Part shown: one piece after another, positions 1-7,231 of the stretch
How the letters are laid out: the number at the start of each line of letters is the position of its first letter
How positions within the stretch are numbered: the stretch's first letter is position 1
From: an uncultured Candidatus Saccharibacteria bacterium
GTDB taxonomy: Bacteria; Patescibacteriota; Saccharimonadia; Saccharimonadales; UBA4665
NCBI GenBank assembly: GCA_903839515.1
Contig: CAIMCP010000097.1
Coordinates: forward strand, 1 to 32,251
DNA: 32,251 nt
Reading direction: 5' to 3'
Notes under the pieces: model-generated
Databases searched by the model: none
Told to the model about the DNA's origin: nothing
Seen by the model: only the letters and a program-made list of their open reading frames with translations
Position numbers and translations under genes: made by a program

Positions 1-8
1 AAAAAAAA

Positions 9-144
9 CCACATATTACTGTGGTCATAATACTTATGCTTGGTGCAGCAGGCTGAAAAAAGTTTATACCTTAATAGAGATGAGGTACTAAGATGGATGG
101 CTCTATTGGAAGAGCCATATCGTGAGTATTTACTTAATATTTAA
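9..144 (+). repeat. Repeat copy R1: diverged plus-strand gene 3' fragment, partly degraded
   Basis: CACATATTACTGTGGTCATAATACTTATGCTTGGTGCA matches R2 (690-731) closely. It ends at 142-144 with ..YLLNI*, compared with R2 ..NLLSI*. The middle is out of frame. Confidence 0.6.
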
Positions 145-387
145 ATACTTATCAGCATATGAACTAAGTACACCATTTATCATTGGTTGGTACTTGGTGT
201 TGTGCTTCTTGGCATATTTCTTATAGAGTTCTAGGCTGCGTTTATCTACTGAAATTGTAATCTTTTCTTTTTCACCTTTTCTCACAAGCTCTGCAGGAGA
301 CAGCAAAAAATCACTCACTATTATTGGATTATCTAAAGACTCGTCTATATCTTCTGGAGCATCCGTGTAACTAATTGTTTTGCTCAT
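130..387 (-). CDS. BrnA-like antitoxin
   Basis: 85 aa ORF immediately downstream of a BrnT-like toxin, with a ribbon-helix-helix-like C-terminus. Confidence 0.6.
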   Translation of the reverse strand: MSKTISYTDAPEDIDESLDNPIIVSDFLLSPAELVRKGEKEKITISVDKRSLELYKKYAKKHNTKYQPMINGVLSSYADKYLNIK

Positions 388-405
388 AAATTTTTTTCCT
401 TTCCG

Positions 406-642
406 CTAGTATCCTGCACCAATGATGCGAATATGACTAGTTCTTTTAGTAAACCTAACTGTAGCAATTTCACCATTGGATGTTTTGCCAATGCAGAAAA
501 ATCTATTTTCTGATGATGAATGAACTTTATCTTTTAAGATTAGTCTATTCTTATCAAAGAATGCTTCTTGGGCTTCGTAGAACGATAGACCATGCTTCGT
601 TATATTTTCAGCATTCTTACTATCGTGCCATTCAAAGTCCAT
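406..642 (-). CDS. brnT: BrnT family toxin
   Basis: 78 aa; FEWHDSKNAENITKHGLSFYEAQEAFFD...RFTKRTSHIRIIGAGY is characteristic of the BrnT fold family. Confidence 0.8.
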   Translation of the reverse strand: MDFEWHDSKNAENITKHGLSFYEAQEAFFDKNRLILKDKVHSSSENRFFCIGKTSNGEIATVRFTKRTSHIRIIGAGY

Positions 643-689
643 ACATACTATGATATGGGTTGCAAATTAATATTTAAGAATAAAAAGAT

Positions 690-834
690 CACATATTACC
701 GTGGTCATAATGCTTATGCTTGGTGCAAGATAGCTGACGCATTTCAAACAGCCTCGTTAAAGAGTATTGACGACTACAAACTCAAACACCTTGCTGAAGT
801 ATTCAACCTGTCGGGTAATTTACTCAGTATTTAA
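690..834 (+). repeat. Repeat copy R2: gene 3' fragment encoding TYYRGHNAYAWCKIADAFQTASLKSIDDYKLKHLAEVFNLSGNLLSI*
   Basis: Homologous to R3 and R4. Differences from R3 are concentrated at codon third positions. Confidence 0.75.
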
Positions 835-844
835 CTCGACGTTT

Positions 845-1153
845 TTATGATGCAACTGGCTGAGCAGCAGTGATGTCAGCCTTTAACGTAACGTCGTCAT
901 TGCCCATAGCGGTCCCGAGAGTACCCAGTTCAGTTGTTTGGTCCTTATAAGTTTGCTGGTCTTTCGCTAAGCTCGCATTGTCGGTGTCGAGTTTTGTCTT
1001 GTTCGCAGCGACATAACCACTTGGGAAATCAGCCTCTTCTTGCGAAATGCTGGTATCAGATGTGATTAGTGACTGGTCGCTGGTTATTTGGAATTGCATA
1101 TCAATATGGCCAAAGCCCTTAGAGTCTTTGCTAAGTTTTTTAAGTATATTCAT
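845..1153 (-). pseudogene. Truncated pilin-like ORF (leader peptide retained, TM helix missing)
   Basis: N-terminus MNILKKLSKDSKGFGHIDM is nearly identical to the adjacent pilin ORF, but it is followed directly by a hydrophilic segment with no hydrophobic helix. Confidence 0.55.
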
Positions 1154-1177
1154 TTTGTTGACCTTGTTTAATAATTA

Positions 1178-1756
1178 TTAGCATCTTGAAAGATTGGTAC
1201 GAGAACCTGCATTTGTTATTTTACCGTTATTGTCTATTCCAGGTATAAACGTCGGATTTCCAAAATGCGGATCAGTATTTATCGGGAACCAAAATCCAAG
1301 ATTACTATTGTAGTAAGTGATCGCCACTTCATCATCGTGTGCAGGAACCATATTAATTACGGGGAAAAAGCCCCATGGCTGGCTATTAATATGCAGATCA
1401 GCCCATTGAGACTGTTTATTACCTAGATTTTGGGAATAGTCGACTACACCTAGGTAACCATCAATGTTGGTTCCACTATTATTAATTACGCCTACCCTAA
1501 CTTGATTAATGGTTGTGCCAAAAGCCTGAATTGGCGTAAAGCAGGCTTCTAGAGTGAACCTTGAATTACCCCCCACATACCACTCTAACTGGCTCCACCC
1601 ACCAGCATGAGCAGTACTGTGCTTGCCCGATTTGCTATGATTCTGGTATACAAAGAACCCTACACCAGCTATTGCTGCTACAACTAGTACTATTACGATC
1701 ATTTCTATATGGCCAAAGCCACTGCTGTCTTTACTAAGTTTCTTTAGTATATTCAT
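1178..1756 (-). CDS. Type IV pilin-like protein
   Basis: Prepilin-type start KDSSG|FGHIEMIVIVLVVAAIAGVGFFVYQ with Glu at +5 and a hydrophobic helix; AGGAAG SD upstream. Confidence 0.7.
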   Translation of the reverse strand: MNILKKLSKDSSGFGHIEMIVIVLVVAAIAGVGFFVYQNHSKSGKHSTAHAGGWSQLEWYVGGNSRFTLEACFTPIQAFGTTINQVRVGVINNSGTNIDGYLGVVDYSQNLGNKQSQWADLHINSQPWGFFPVINMVPAHDDEVAITYYNSNLGFWFPINTDPHFGNPTFIPGIDNNGKITNAGSRTNLSRC

Positions 1757-1919
1757 TTTATTTATTCTTCCTTTTTGTTTTTTATATATCTTGATTTTAA
1801 TTCAAGATGTTTTTATATATAAGTTAAAGATAACATAAGCGTTATATAAATAGCAAGTAGCTATGCACAGGGTATAGATAGGAGTGTAAACAGGCTCATT
1901 TGGTTGTCTTAAAATTAAC

Positions 1920-2062
1920 AGTGGTCAAAGTGGTTATGGTGCACGATAGTTGACGCATTACAAACGGCTGCAATAGGTGCTACTAACGATTATAAACTAA
2001 AACATCTTGCCGAGGTGTTCAACTTATCAAGCAACTTAATCTCCCAAGACAACCAGTTTTAG
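1920..2062 (+). repeat. Repeat copy R3: gene 3' fragment encoding WCTIVDALQTAAIGATNDYKLKHLAEVFNLSSNLISQDNQF*
   Basis: Homologous to R2 and R4 at protein and DNA level; a ~4 nt deletion just upstream of TGGTGC breaks the frame. Confidence 0.75.
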
Positions 2063-2100
2063 CAATAGCAGGGAATTTGCAGGGAAAATATCAATATAAT

Positions 2101-2373
2101 TTAACCTACTTGCTTTAGTCGTTCGTAATTATAACCATTTTTATCACGTGCCATATAGTGCCTATCAATAAGTTCTCGTCTTAACAGCGGCCAATCAGTA
2201 AATGTATGCCACTGCTTAAGTATTTCGTTAACCTCTTTTTCAGTATAAAACCTGTCGTACTCAAACTTAGTAGCCAAATAACTAAGAACGATTACTTTGT
2301 AACTATGCTTTGACGGCCATACCGTAACTTTGCCCTCGTCGTCCAAAAACCTTTTAAGTATTTCCTGTGTCAT
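2101..2373 (-). CDS. DUF2087 domain-containing protein
   Basis: FLDDEGKVTVWPSKHSYKVIVLSYLATKFEYDRFYTEKEVNEILKQWHTFTDWPLLRRELID fits the DUF2087 pattern; 4-nt overlap with the MFS gene. Confidence 0.8.
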   Translation of the reverse strand: MTQEILKRFLDDEGKVTVWPSKHSYKVIVLSYLATKFEYDRFYTEKEVNEILKQWHTFTDWPLLRRELIDRHYMARDKNGYNYERLKQVG

Positions 2374-3557
2374 AGATTTGTTGCTGCCTTAGCTAAAGCT
2401 GGTTTATTCGCCTTGGGTATACTTCTGCTTGCCCAAAACCAATATAACAGCGTAAATACAGCGATAACTGCTACAAACCGTAATGCCCACAATGCGTCGT
2501 ACTGCGTAAATAGCCAGCCGAGCACAAAGCTAGCTGGAATTGCTATTGCCCTGCCTAACGCTGATAAAACTGAAAGTACTGAAGCTCGTACCGATGACGG
2601 TGTATTTTCTTGTACACGAGTTTCTATTTGGTTTAATAACGCAGCAGAGGCTACTGCTTGTAACATAAATAAAACAAGGCTAAACCAATTATCGATAAAT
2701 GACATAAATACCAACGGCAATGTAGTCAGTAGAACTAGCGTGTTAAGCCTTGTTCTGAACCTGTGTGCTATTAAGCTACCAAGTGACCAAGTAAAGGCAT
2801 AAGCAGCCCATAGTAATCCGATTAACTGCGGTTCGGTTACATACCTAAGCATATATAGTTGCCCAAACTCACCCTTGAATAGTTCCACCACAGCTAAAGC
2901 ACTCATAACAATGGCAAGGCTTCGTAACAACTTTGTATTTACCAGCGTTTTAATGGTTTGACCAAGCTGCTTAATAACACGCTCTTTCTTTTCGTCTTTA
3001 TGAAACGCTGGCTCTTTAAGACTTAGTATAAGTAATGCATTTAGTACGCAAGAAATAACTGTTACAAAAAAGGTAGTTGAATAAGAAAAGTGATTGGCAA
3101 TAAAACCGCTAGCAACATTTGCTACACCTGCACCTGCTAGGAATAACGCATATGCACGTCCTATAACTTTGCTATATTGGTCTGCTCTACCCTCATCGTG
3201 CAAGCTGTCATACGTAATTGCTTGGTACGTGCCACTTGTAGAAACTACGTACACACCGTAAAACAAGTAGCCAACAATATACATTTCTAGGCCGTTGCTT
3301 AAACCAAGTATTACAGAGCAAATAGCCAAGGAAATAGCCGACACAAAAAGCATACCTTTTCGGCTCCACTTATCTGCAAGAATACCTGACGGTATATCGA
3401 ATATTAAGTTAAAAGCTAAGAATATAGCTGTGGCAGTACCTACACCTACTGCGTTTATGCCAATACTAGTCATAAACAATTTTTCAATACCGTACCAAAA
3501 CACTAATCCTGTTAGGAAGTTACTTAGGTATAGTTTTTGTATTTGAGTTAGTCGCAT
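2370..3557 (-). CDS. MFS transporter
   Basis: 395 aa with about 12 hydrophobic helices; DIPSGILADKWSRKGML resembles the MFS loop 2-3 motif. Confidence 0.85.
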   Translation of the reverse strand: MRLTQIQKLYLSNFLTGLVFWYGIEKLFMTSIGINAVGVGTATAIFLAFNLIFDIPSGILADKWSRKGMLFVSAISLAICSVILGLSNGLEMYIVGYLFYGVYVVSTSGTYQAITYDSLHDEGRADQYSKVIGRAYALFLAGAGVANVASGFIANHFSYSTTFFVTVISCVLNALLILSLKEPAFHKDEKKERVIKQLGQTIKTLVNTKLLRSLAIVMSALAVVELFKGEFGQLYMLRYVTEPQLIGLLWAAYAFTWSLGSLIAHRFRTRLNTLVLLTTLPLVFMSFIDNWFSLVLFMLQAVASAALLNQIETRVQENTPSSVRASVLSVLSALGRAIAIPASFVLGWLFTQYDALWALRFVAVIAVFTLLYWFWASRSIPKANKPALAKAATNL

Positions 3558-3578
3558 AAGTTTATCTTTGGTTGATTA

Positions 3579-4124
3579 TTATAAGTTTGTTTCCTCGGAT
3601 AGCTTAACTCGTACTTTTTCAGACATAGTATTAGTACTGACATAACCAAGCACATCAACATCAGGGTCGTATAGTTCAACCATATCTAAGTCGTTACGAG
3701 GAAATACCCTTGCACCTTTTATCTGTTTACCTCTAAGTAACGACTGCTTCAGCTCATCGTACTGCTCTTGCTCTAGGTAAAAATCAACATCGCCGACGTG
3801 GTGCCTGTAAGGGTCTGGCCTGCGAATATATAAGTGGGTGTACTCGGTCTGCGGAACACCGTCTTTAGCTGGTATTACAATAGGTTCATATAATGCAAAG
3901 TACTTTAGTTCTGGATTATCTGACGGTTCAGTCATTTCTTTGCGAATTGCAACTAGCCGCTCGTACTCGTCGTCATAATGGCAAAAAACGCCCATATTTC
4001 CTGCGTTAGGTAAATACTCACCAAACGACTGCTTGCATAGCTCGTAACAGGCAAAATGTATGTGCTGTACTGCTTCTAGCAGTTGTTCTTTGTTTTCTAT
4101 TGGACTAAATCTGTATAGCTTCAT
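3579..4124 (-). CDS. Hypothetical protein
   Basis: 181 aa ORF, 4-nt overlap with the upstream APH gene. Confidence 0.6.
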   Translation of the reverse strand: MKLYRFSPIENKEQLLEAVQHIHFACYELCKQSFGEYLPNAGNMGVFCHYDDEYERLVAIRKEMTEPSDNPELKYFALYEPIVIPAKDGVPQTEYTHLYIRRPDPYRHHVGDVDFYLEQEQYDELKQSLLRGKQIKGARVFPRNDLDMVELYDPDVDVLGYVSTNTMSEKVRVKLSEETNL

Positions 4125-5233
4125 ATTTTAAAATACTCCATTGACTGTGCAAGGTGTGTTTTTCCTGTTTCAATTTTGTCTTTCATAAAATCACTTGGCT
4201 CCCAAGAGTAACGACGTATTCGCAAGGTCATTTTAGAAAGTACGTAACGTAGTCGTAAAAGCTCAAACTTATCGTCAAAATCTGCTGGCTTTTCGGCAAC
4301 TTGCCAGTAACCATCAAGGAAACCCTGTAAACGCTCTGGTTCAAAAAAGGTACTCCAACAAGCTATATCCGATACTGCGTCGCCAGCTACACACTCGTCC
4401 CAGTCCAGAATACCTGTGACGTCATTACCGTCGGTCAATAAGTTCCAGTCAGCAAAATCGTTATGTACAAGCACTGCTTGTTGAATTGTGAGTAAAGGGT
4501 TGTCGTCAAATAGCTTAGTAATTGCCGCTATTTGCTCTGTGGTCAGTATATTTTCTTTATTTAAAACATCTAAATTAAATGGCAGTCCAGCACGTACGGC
4601 TTGACCAAATGTATTATGTAACCCAACCAACTCGCCACTCTTTGCTCGTTCGTTATCAAATGGTCCAAAGCCGTCAACTTTCACTTGATGCAATCGTGCC
4701 ATCATTTTGCCTATTTGCGTCAATAGGACAGCCTCATCGTCGGGATGAGCTTCAAGCCACTTCTTAATGGCTGTGCCTGATAGTTTTTCAAGAACGTGGA
4801 ATGCAAAGTCATTACCACCCTCGTAATCGTGAACCGCAAGCGTATCAAAGCTGGGTAAACCTGCCTCTTTTGCTTTGTGTGCGGCAGTAGCTTCAGCGTG
4901 AAAATAACCATTCCGAACGCCTTTAGGATGGCAACGTACGATAACTTCTTTGCCTGATGTGAGCAGACCAGTACGCACCGAGTTTACATTGCCAAGGTTA
5001 GTCTGTGCATCCAAGTCTAGCGGCTCAATGCTAGTTAACTTGTCCTCCCCAAGTGCAGTATTTACAGTTTCAACCAAATCTCCATCAGTAAAGTACCTAT
5101 GCCTATCTGCCCAAATATGACCTGCGTCAGCTGGTTCTACTGCACGGTCAGTCTGCCAGTAGAAAACGTCTGACCTGTCGGCTATACCTGCGTTGATTTT
5201 TTCCATATCTAGGTTTGCCATTTGCTCGCTCAC
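4121..5233 (-). CDS. Aminoglycoside phosphotransferase (APH)-family protein
   Basis: Kinase-like catalytic block VLVHNDFADWNLLTDGNDVTGILDWDECVAGDAVSDIA. Confidence 0.85.
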   Translation of the reverse strand: MSEQMANLDMEKINAGIADRSDVFYWQTDRAVEPADAGHIWADRHRYFTDGDLVETVNTALGEDKLTSIEPLDLDAQTNLGNVNSVRTGLLTSGKEVIVRCHPKGVRNGYFHAEATAAHKAKEAGLPSFDTLAVHDYEGGNDFAFHVLEKLSGTAIKKWLEAHPDDEAVLLTQIGKMMARLHQVKVDGFGPFDNERAKSGELVGLHNTFGQAVRAGLPFNLDVLNKENILTTEQIAAITKLFDDNPLLTIQQAVLVHNDFADWNLLTDGNDVTGILDWDECVAGDAVSDIACWSTFFEPERLQGFLDGYWQVAEKPADFDDKFELLRLRYVLSKMTLRIRRYSWEPSDFMKDKIETGKTHLAQSMEYFKI

Positions 5234-5625
5234 ACCTTATCCTTGTACTTTTTTATAGCGTCCAACAGGTCATTGAGGTTTGAAAACGTATCGTGACCAA
5301 CGAGTACTGGCTCAAGCTGGTCTTGTACCATTGCCAATTCTTGCTCGGTTAGACCAACTAAGAACTTATGTTCATCTGGTCTGTCATCACCTCTGAAGAC
5401 CAGAACGTATCCTATAACGCCGTTAGGATTTGAGCCTACAAAAAGGTCAAGTTCGTGGTCATCTTCACCTGTATAGCCCTCAATATGACCGTAGTCAACT
5501 GGGTACGTCACGCCTTTCAATGGGTAAGTGCTGTTGGCTGGCAACTCAAAGTCGTAATACTCGTTTGCAGGTACGTCAATTACGAAGCTATTCAGAGGGT
5601 CTGGTAACTGCTCGGTTATGTTCAT
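5230..5625 (-). CDS. Inorganic pyrophosphatase-like protein
   Basis: YPLKGVTYPVDYGHIEGYTGEDDHELDLFVG matches the family I PPase core; short and with altered metal-ligand positions. Confidence 0.75.
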   Translation of the reverse strand: MNITEQLPDPLNSFVIDVPANEYYDFELPANSTYPLKGVTYPVDYGHIEGYTGEDDHELDLFVGSNPNGVIGYVLVFRGDDRPDEHKFLVGLTEQELAMVQDQLEPVLVGHDTFSNLNDLLDAIKKYKDKV

Positions 5626-5915
5626 AATTGCTCCTTTGCGGCTTTCAGAAATGCTAAGTCTCGTTTCTGTATAAACTGACCCTCTAGGTTGTTGGGCTTA
5701 TCCTGCGACAACAAATCAATAGCGTCATCTATGCTTTTGGCTTTTACTTCAAACATACCCTCTGCAAGTTCGCCTGGTTTCATAGTTGCTGCAGGGAATC
5801 CCCAATGTCCTCCAAGGTCTGGATCATCTTCGGGTCGCTTAACTACTAAAAATTCTTCTGGATTAGATTTATTTTTAAGAACTACTGCTACAACGTATTT
5901 AGTTTGTTTACTCAT
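5622..5915 (-). CDS. Nudix-like protein lacking the Nudix box
   Basis: VVKRPEDDPDLGGHWGFPAATMKPGE resembles the Nudix N-terminal half, but no REUxEExGU follows. Confidence 0.6.
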   Translation of the reverse strand: MSKQTKYVVAVVLKNKSNPEEFLVVKRPEDDPDLGGHWGFPAATMKPGELAEGMFEVKAKSIDDAIDLLSQDKPNNLEGQFIQKRDLAFLKAAKEQL

Positions 5916-6028
5916 TACATAATAATAACAAATTAAATAACCAAATGGGATTTACACCAACAATATAGAGATATTTAGAAATAAAAATGACACGCATATT
6001 TACGTGCCTTATCTGTTAGTCAAAATTG

Positions 6029-6137
6029 GTGCAAGATAAGTGACGCATTACAAACATCAGCTATTGAAAAATACAATGACCAAAAGTTGAAAAACCTAGT
6101 CAATCTATTTAAATTATCAGACAAGTTGTTAGCGTAG
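6029..6137 (+). repeat. Repeat copy R4: gene 3' fragment encoding WCKISDALQTSAIEKYNDQKLKNLVNLFKLSDKLLA*
   Basis: Homologous to R2 and R3; begins at the shared TTGGTGCAAGATA block. Confidence 0.75.
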
Positions 6138-6692
6138 TCTTCCCCAGATTGCCTTTAATGGCTTTTGTGTCTGTTGTGATAGCACATAACCTGTTGCTCG
6201 CAAATGTCCTTCAAGTATCTCGCCCTGATTATCATTATGATTAGACACTACAATGATTGGATCGAAGTCTAAGCCACTTTCAAAATCGTTAGCAACCAAA
6301 TGAAACCTATCATTTGGAACCTCAAACACAACTTTACCATTTACTATATTCTCAGCAGCACGACCAACTTTACGACTATTGTCGCTAAGCTCATTCCAGT
6401 AACTGTAGTCGATGTAATTTAAGTTCGAAACATCATATTTATCTAGCTCGACTAGTTCCCAGTCGTAATCGCCAAAGTCCCTATCAAGCCAAGTTCGGTA
6501 GCTTTTTAGTATTTGCCACCTCATTGCATTTTCTTGTTTATTATTGAGATCAGGTTGAGTGACAATTTCTTCATCATAACCTAATTTTTTGATTGCTATA
6601 TGCAATTCATTGCTAAACCTAGCAGAGTCCATCTCTGCCTTCAACCATTCTAGGATTGCTTGTTCTTTGCTGCTGTCGCTAATGAGTTTCAT
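6129..6692 (-). CDS. Hypothetical protein (start re-assigned to MKLISDSS...)
   Basis: Long ORF. The upstream part of the called ORF (6693-6755) overlaps a terminator hairpin and a TTTGC-TATGAT promoter. The C-terminal part LEGHLRATGYVLS is vaguely ParB-like. Confidence 0.6.
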   Translation of the reverse strand: MKLISDSSKEQAILEWLKAEMDSARFSNELHIAIKKLGYDEEIVTQPDLNNKQENAMRWQILKSYRTWLDRDFGDYDWELVELDKYDVSNLNYIDYSYWNELSDNSRKVGRAAENIVNGKVVFEVPNDRFHLVANDFESGLDFDPIIVVSNHNDNQGEILEGHLRATGYVLSQQTQKPLKAIWGRLR

Positions 6693-6706
6693 TTTATAAT
6701 CATAGC

Positions 6707-6733
6707 AAAAAGAGACCATCGCTGGTCTCTTTT
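6707..6733 (-). terminator. Terminator for the minus-strand tRNA-Gly transcript
   Basis: Minus strand AAAAGAGACC-agcgat-GGTCTCTTTTT hairpin with T-tract. Confidence 0.75.
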
Positions 6734-6775
6734 GTTTGAAACTATACTGTTTCAAAATCGTTTGGGTCTAATTGG

Positions 6776-6849
6776 TGCGGGTGACGGGACTCTAACCCGT
6801 GGCCTCATCCTTGGCAAGGATGCGCTCTAAACAACTGAGCTACACCCGC
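6776..6849 (-). tRNA. tRNA-Gly(GCC)
   Basis: Reverse complement GCGGGTGTAGCTCAGTTGTTTAGAGCGCATCCTTGCCAAGGATG..GGGTTAGAGTCCC..ACCCGCA + CCA; anticodon loop TTGCCAA. Confidence 0.93.
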
Positions 6850-6940
6850 ATAACAGGGTATTATTATAACTATATTTATGCGATTATACAATATATCCTT
6901 GAGAAGAAAGGCTTTTTCTTATAGAATATACGAAGTCATT

Positions 6941-7013
6941 GGCGCTTTAGCTCAGTTGGTAGAGCAGAGGCCTGAAGAGCCTTGTGTCCCCAGTTCGAGT
7001 CTGGGAGGCGCCA
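6941..7013 (+). tRNA. tRNA-Phe(GAA)
   Basis: GGCGCTTTAGCTCAGTTGGTAGAGC..CTGAAGA..GTTCGAGTC..GGCGCCA + CCA encoded. Confidence 0.93.
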
Positions 7014-7038
7014 CCATTTGACTATGTAACCATCTCAG

Positions 7039-7109
7039 GGCGCCTTGGCGGAGTGGTTACGCAGAGGTCTGCAAAACCTTTTACACCGGTTCAATTCCGG
7101 TAGGCGCCT
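7039..7109 (+). tRNA. tRNA-Cys(GCA)
   Basis: GGCGCCTTGGCGGAGTGG..CTGCAAA..GGTTCAATTCC..GGCGCCT + CCA; U73 discriminator. Confidence 0.92.
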
Positions 7110-7143
7110 CCAGTACATTAACTTTCTAGACTATTTTATTTTT

Positions 7144-7227
7144 GGGCAAGTGGCGGAATTGGTATACGCGGTGGACTTAAAATCCGCTGGTTTTACGACC
7201 TTGTGGGTTCGAGTCCCACCTTGCCCA
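7144..7227 (+). tRNA. tRNA-Leu(UAA)
   Basis: Class II tRNA with long variable arm; anticodon loop CTTAAAA; GGGCAAG/CTTGCCC acceptor; CCA encoded. Confidence 0.93.
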
Positions 7228-7231
7228 CCAA

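Noticed and set aside
592-834. 80-aa plus-strand ORF as an intact gene
   Set aside because: Its 5' part is antisense to brnT; only the 3' part (from about 690) is homologous to the other repeats, so it is treated as a gene fragment.
690-2062. Integron attC sites explaining the repeats
   Set aside because: Checked for paired RYYYAAC/GTTRRRY simple sites. Only isolated ATTCAAC/GTTCAAC occurs in R2 and R3, not in R4, with no partner. The wobble-position divergence instead indicates a coding 3' end.
2413-2802. Plus-strand ORF of 129 aa antisense to the MFS gene
   Set aside because: Lies within a well-supported transporter gene; polar shadow-ORF composition and no promoter or SD evidence.
1-6140. 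CRISPR array
   Set aside because: Repeats are long, strongly diverged and spaced by genes of very different length; no short identical repeats or spacers.
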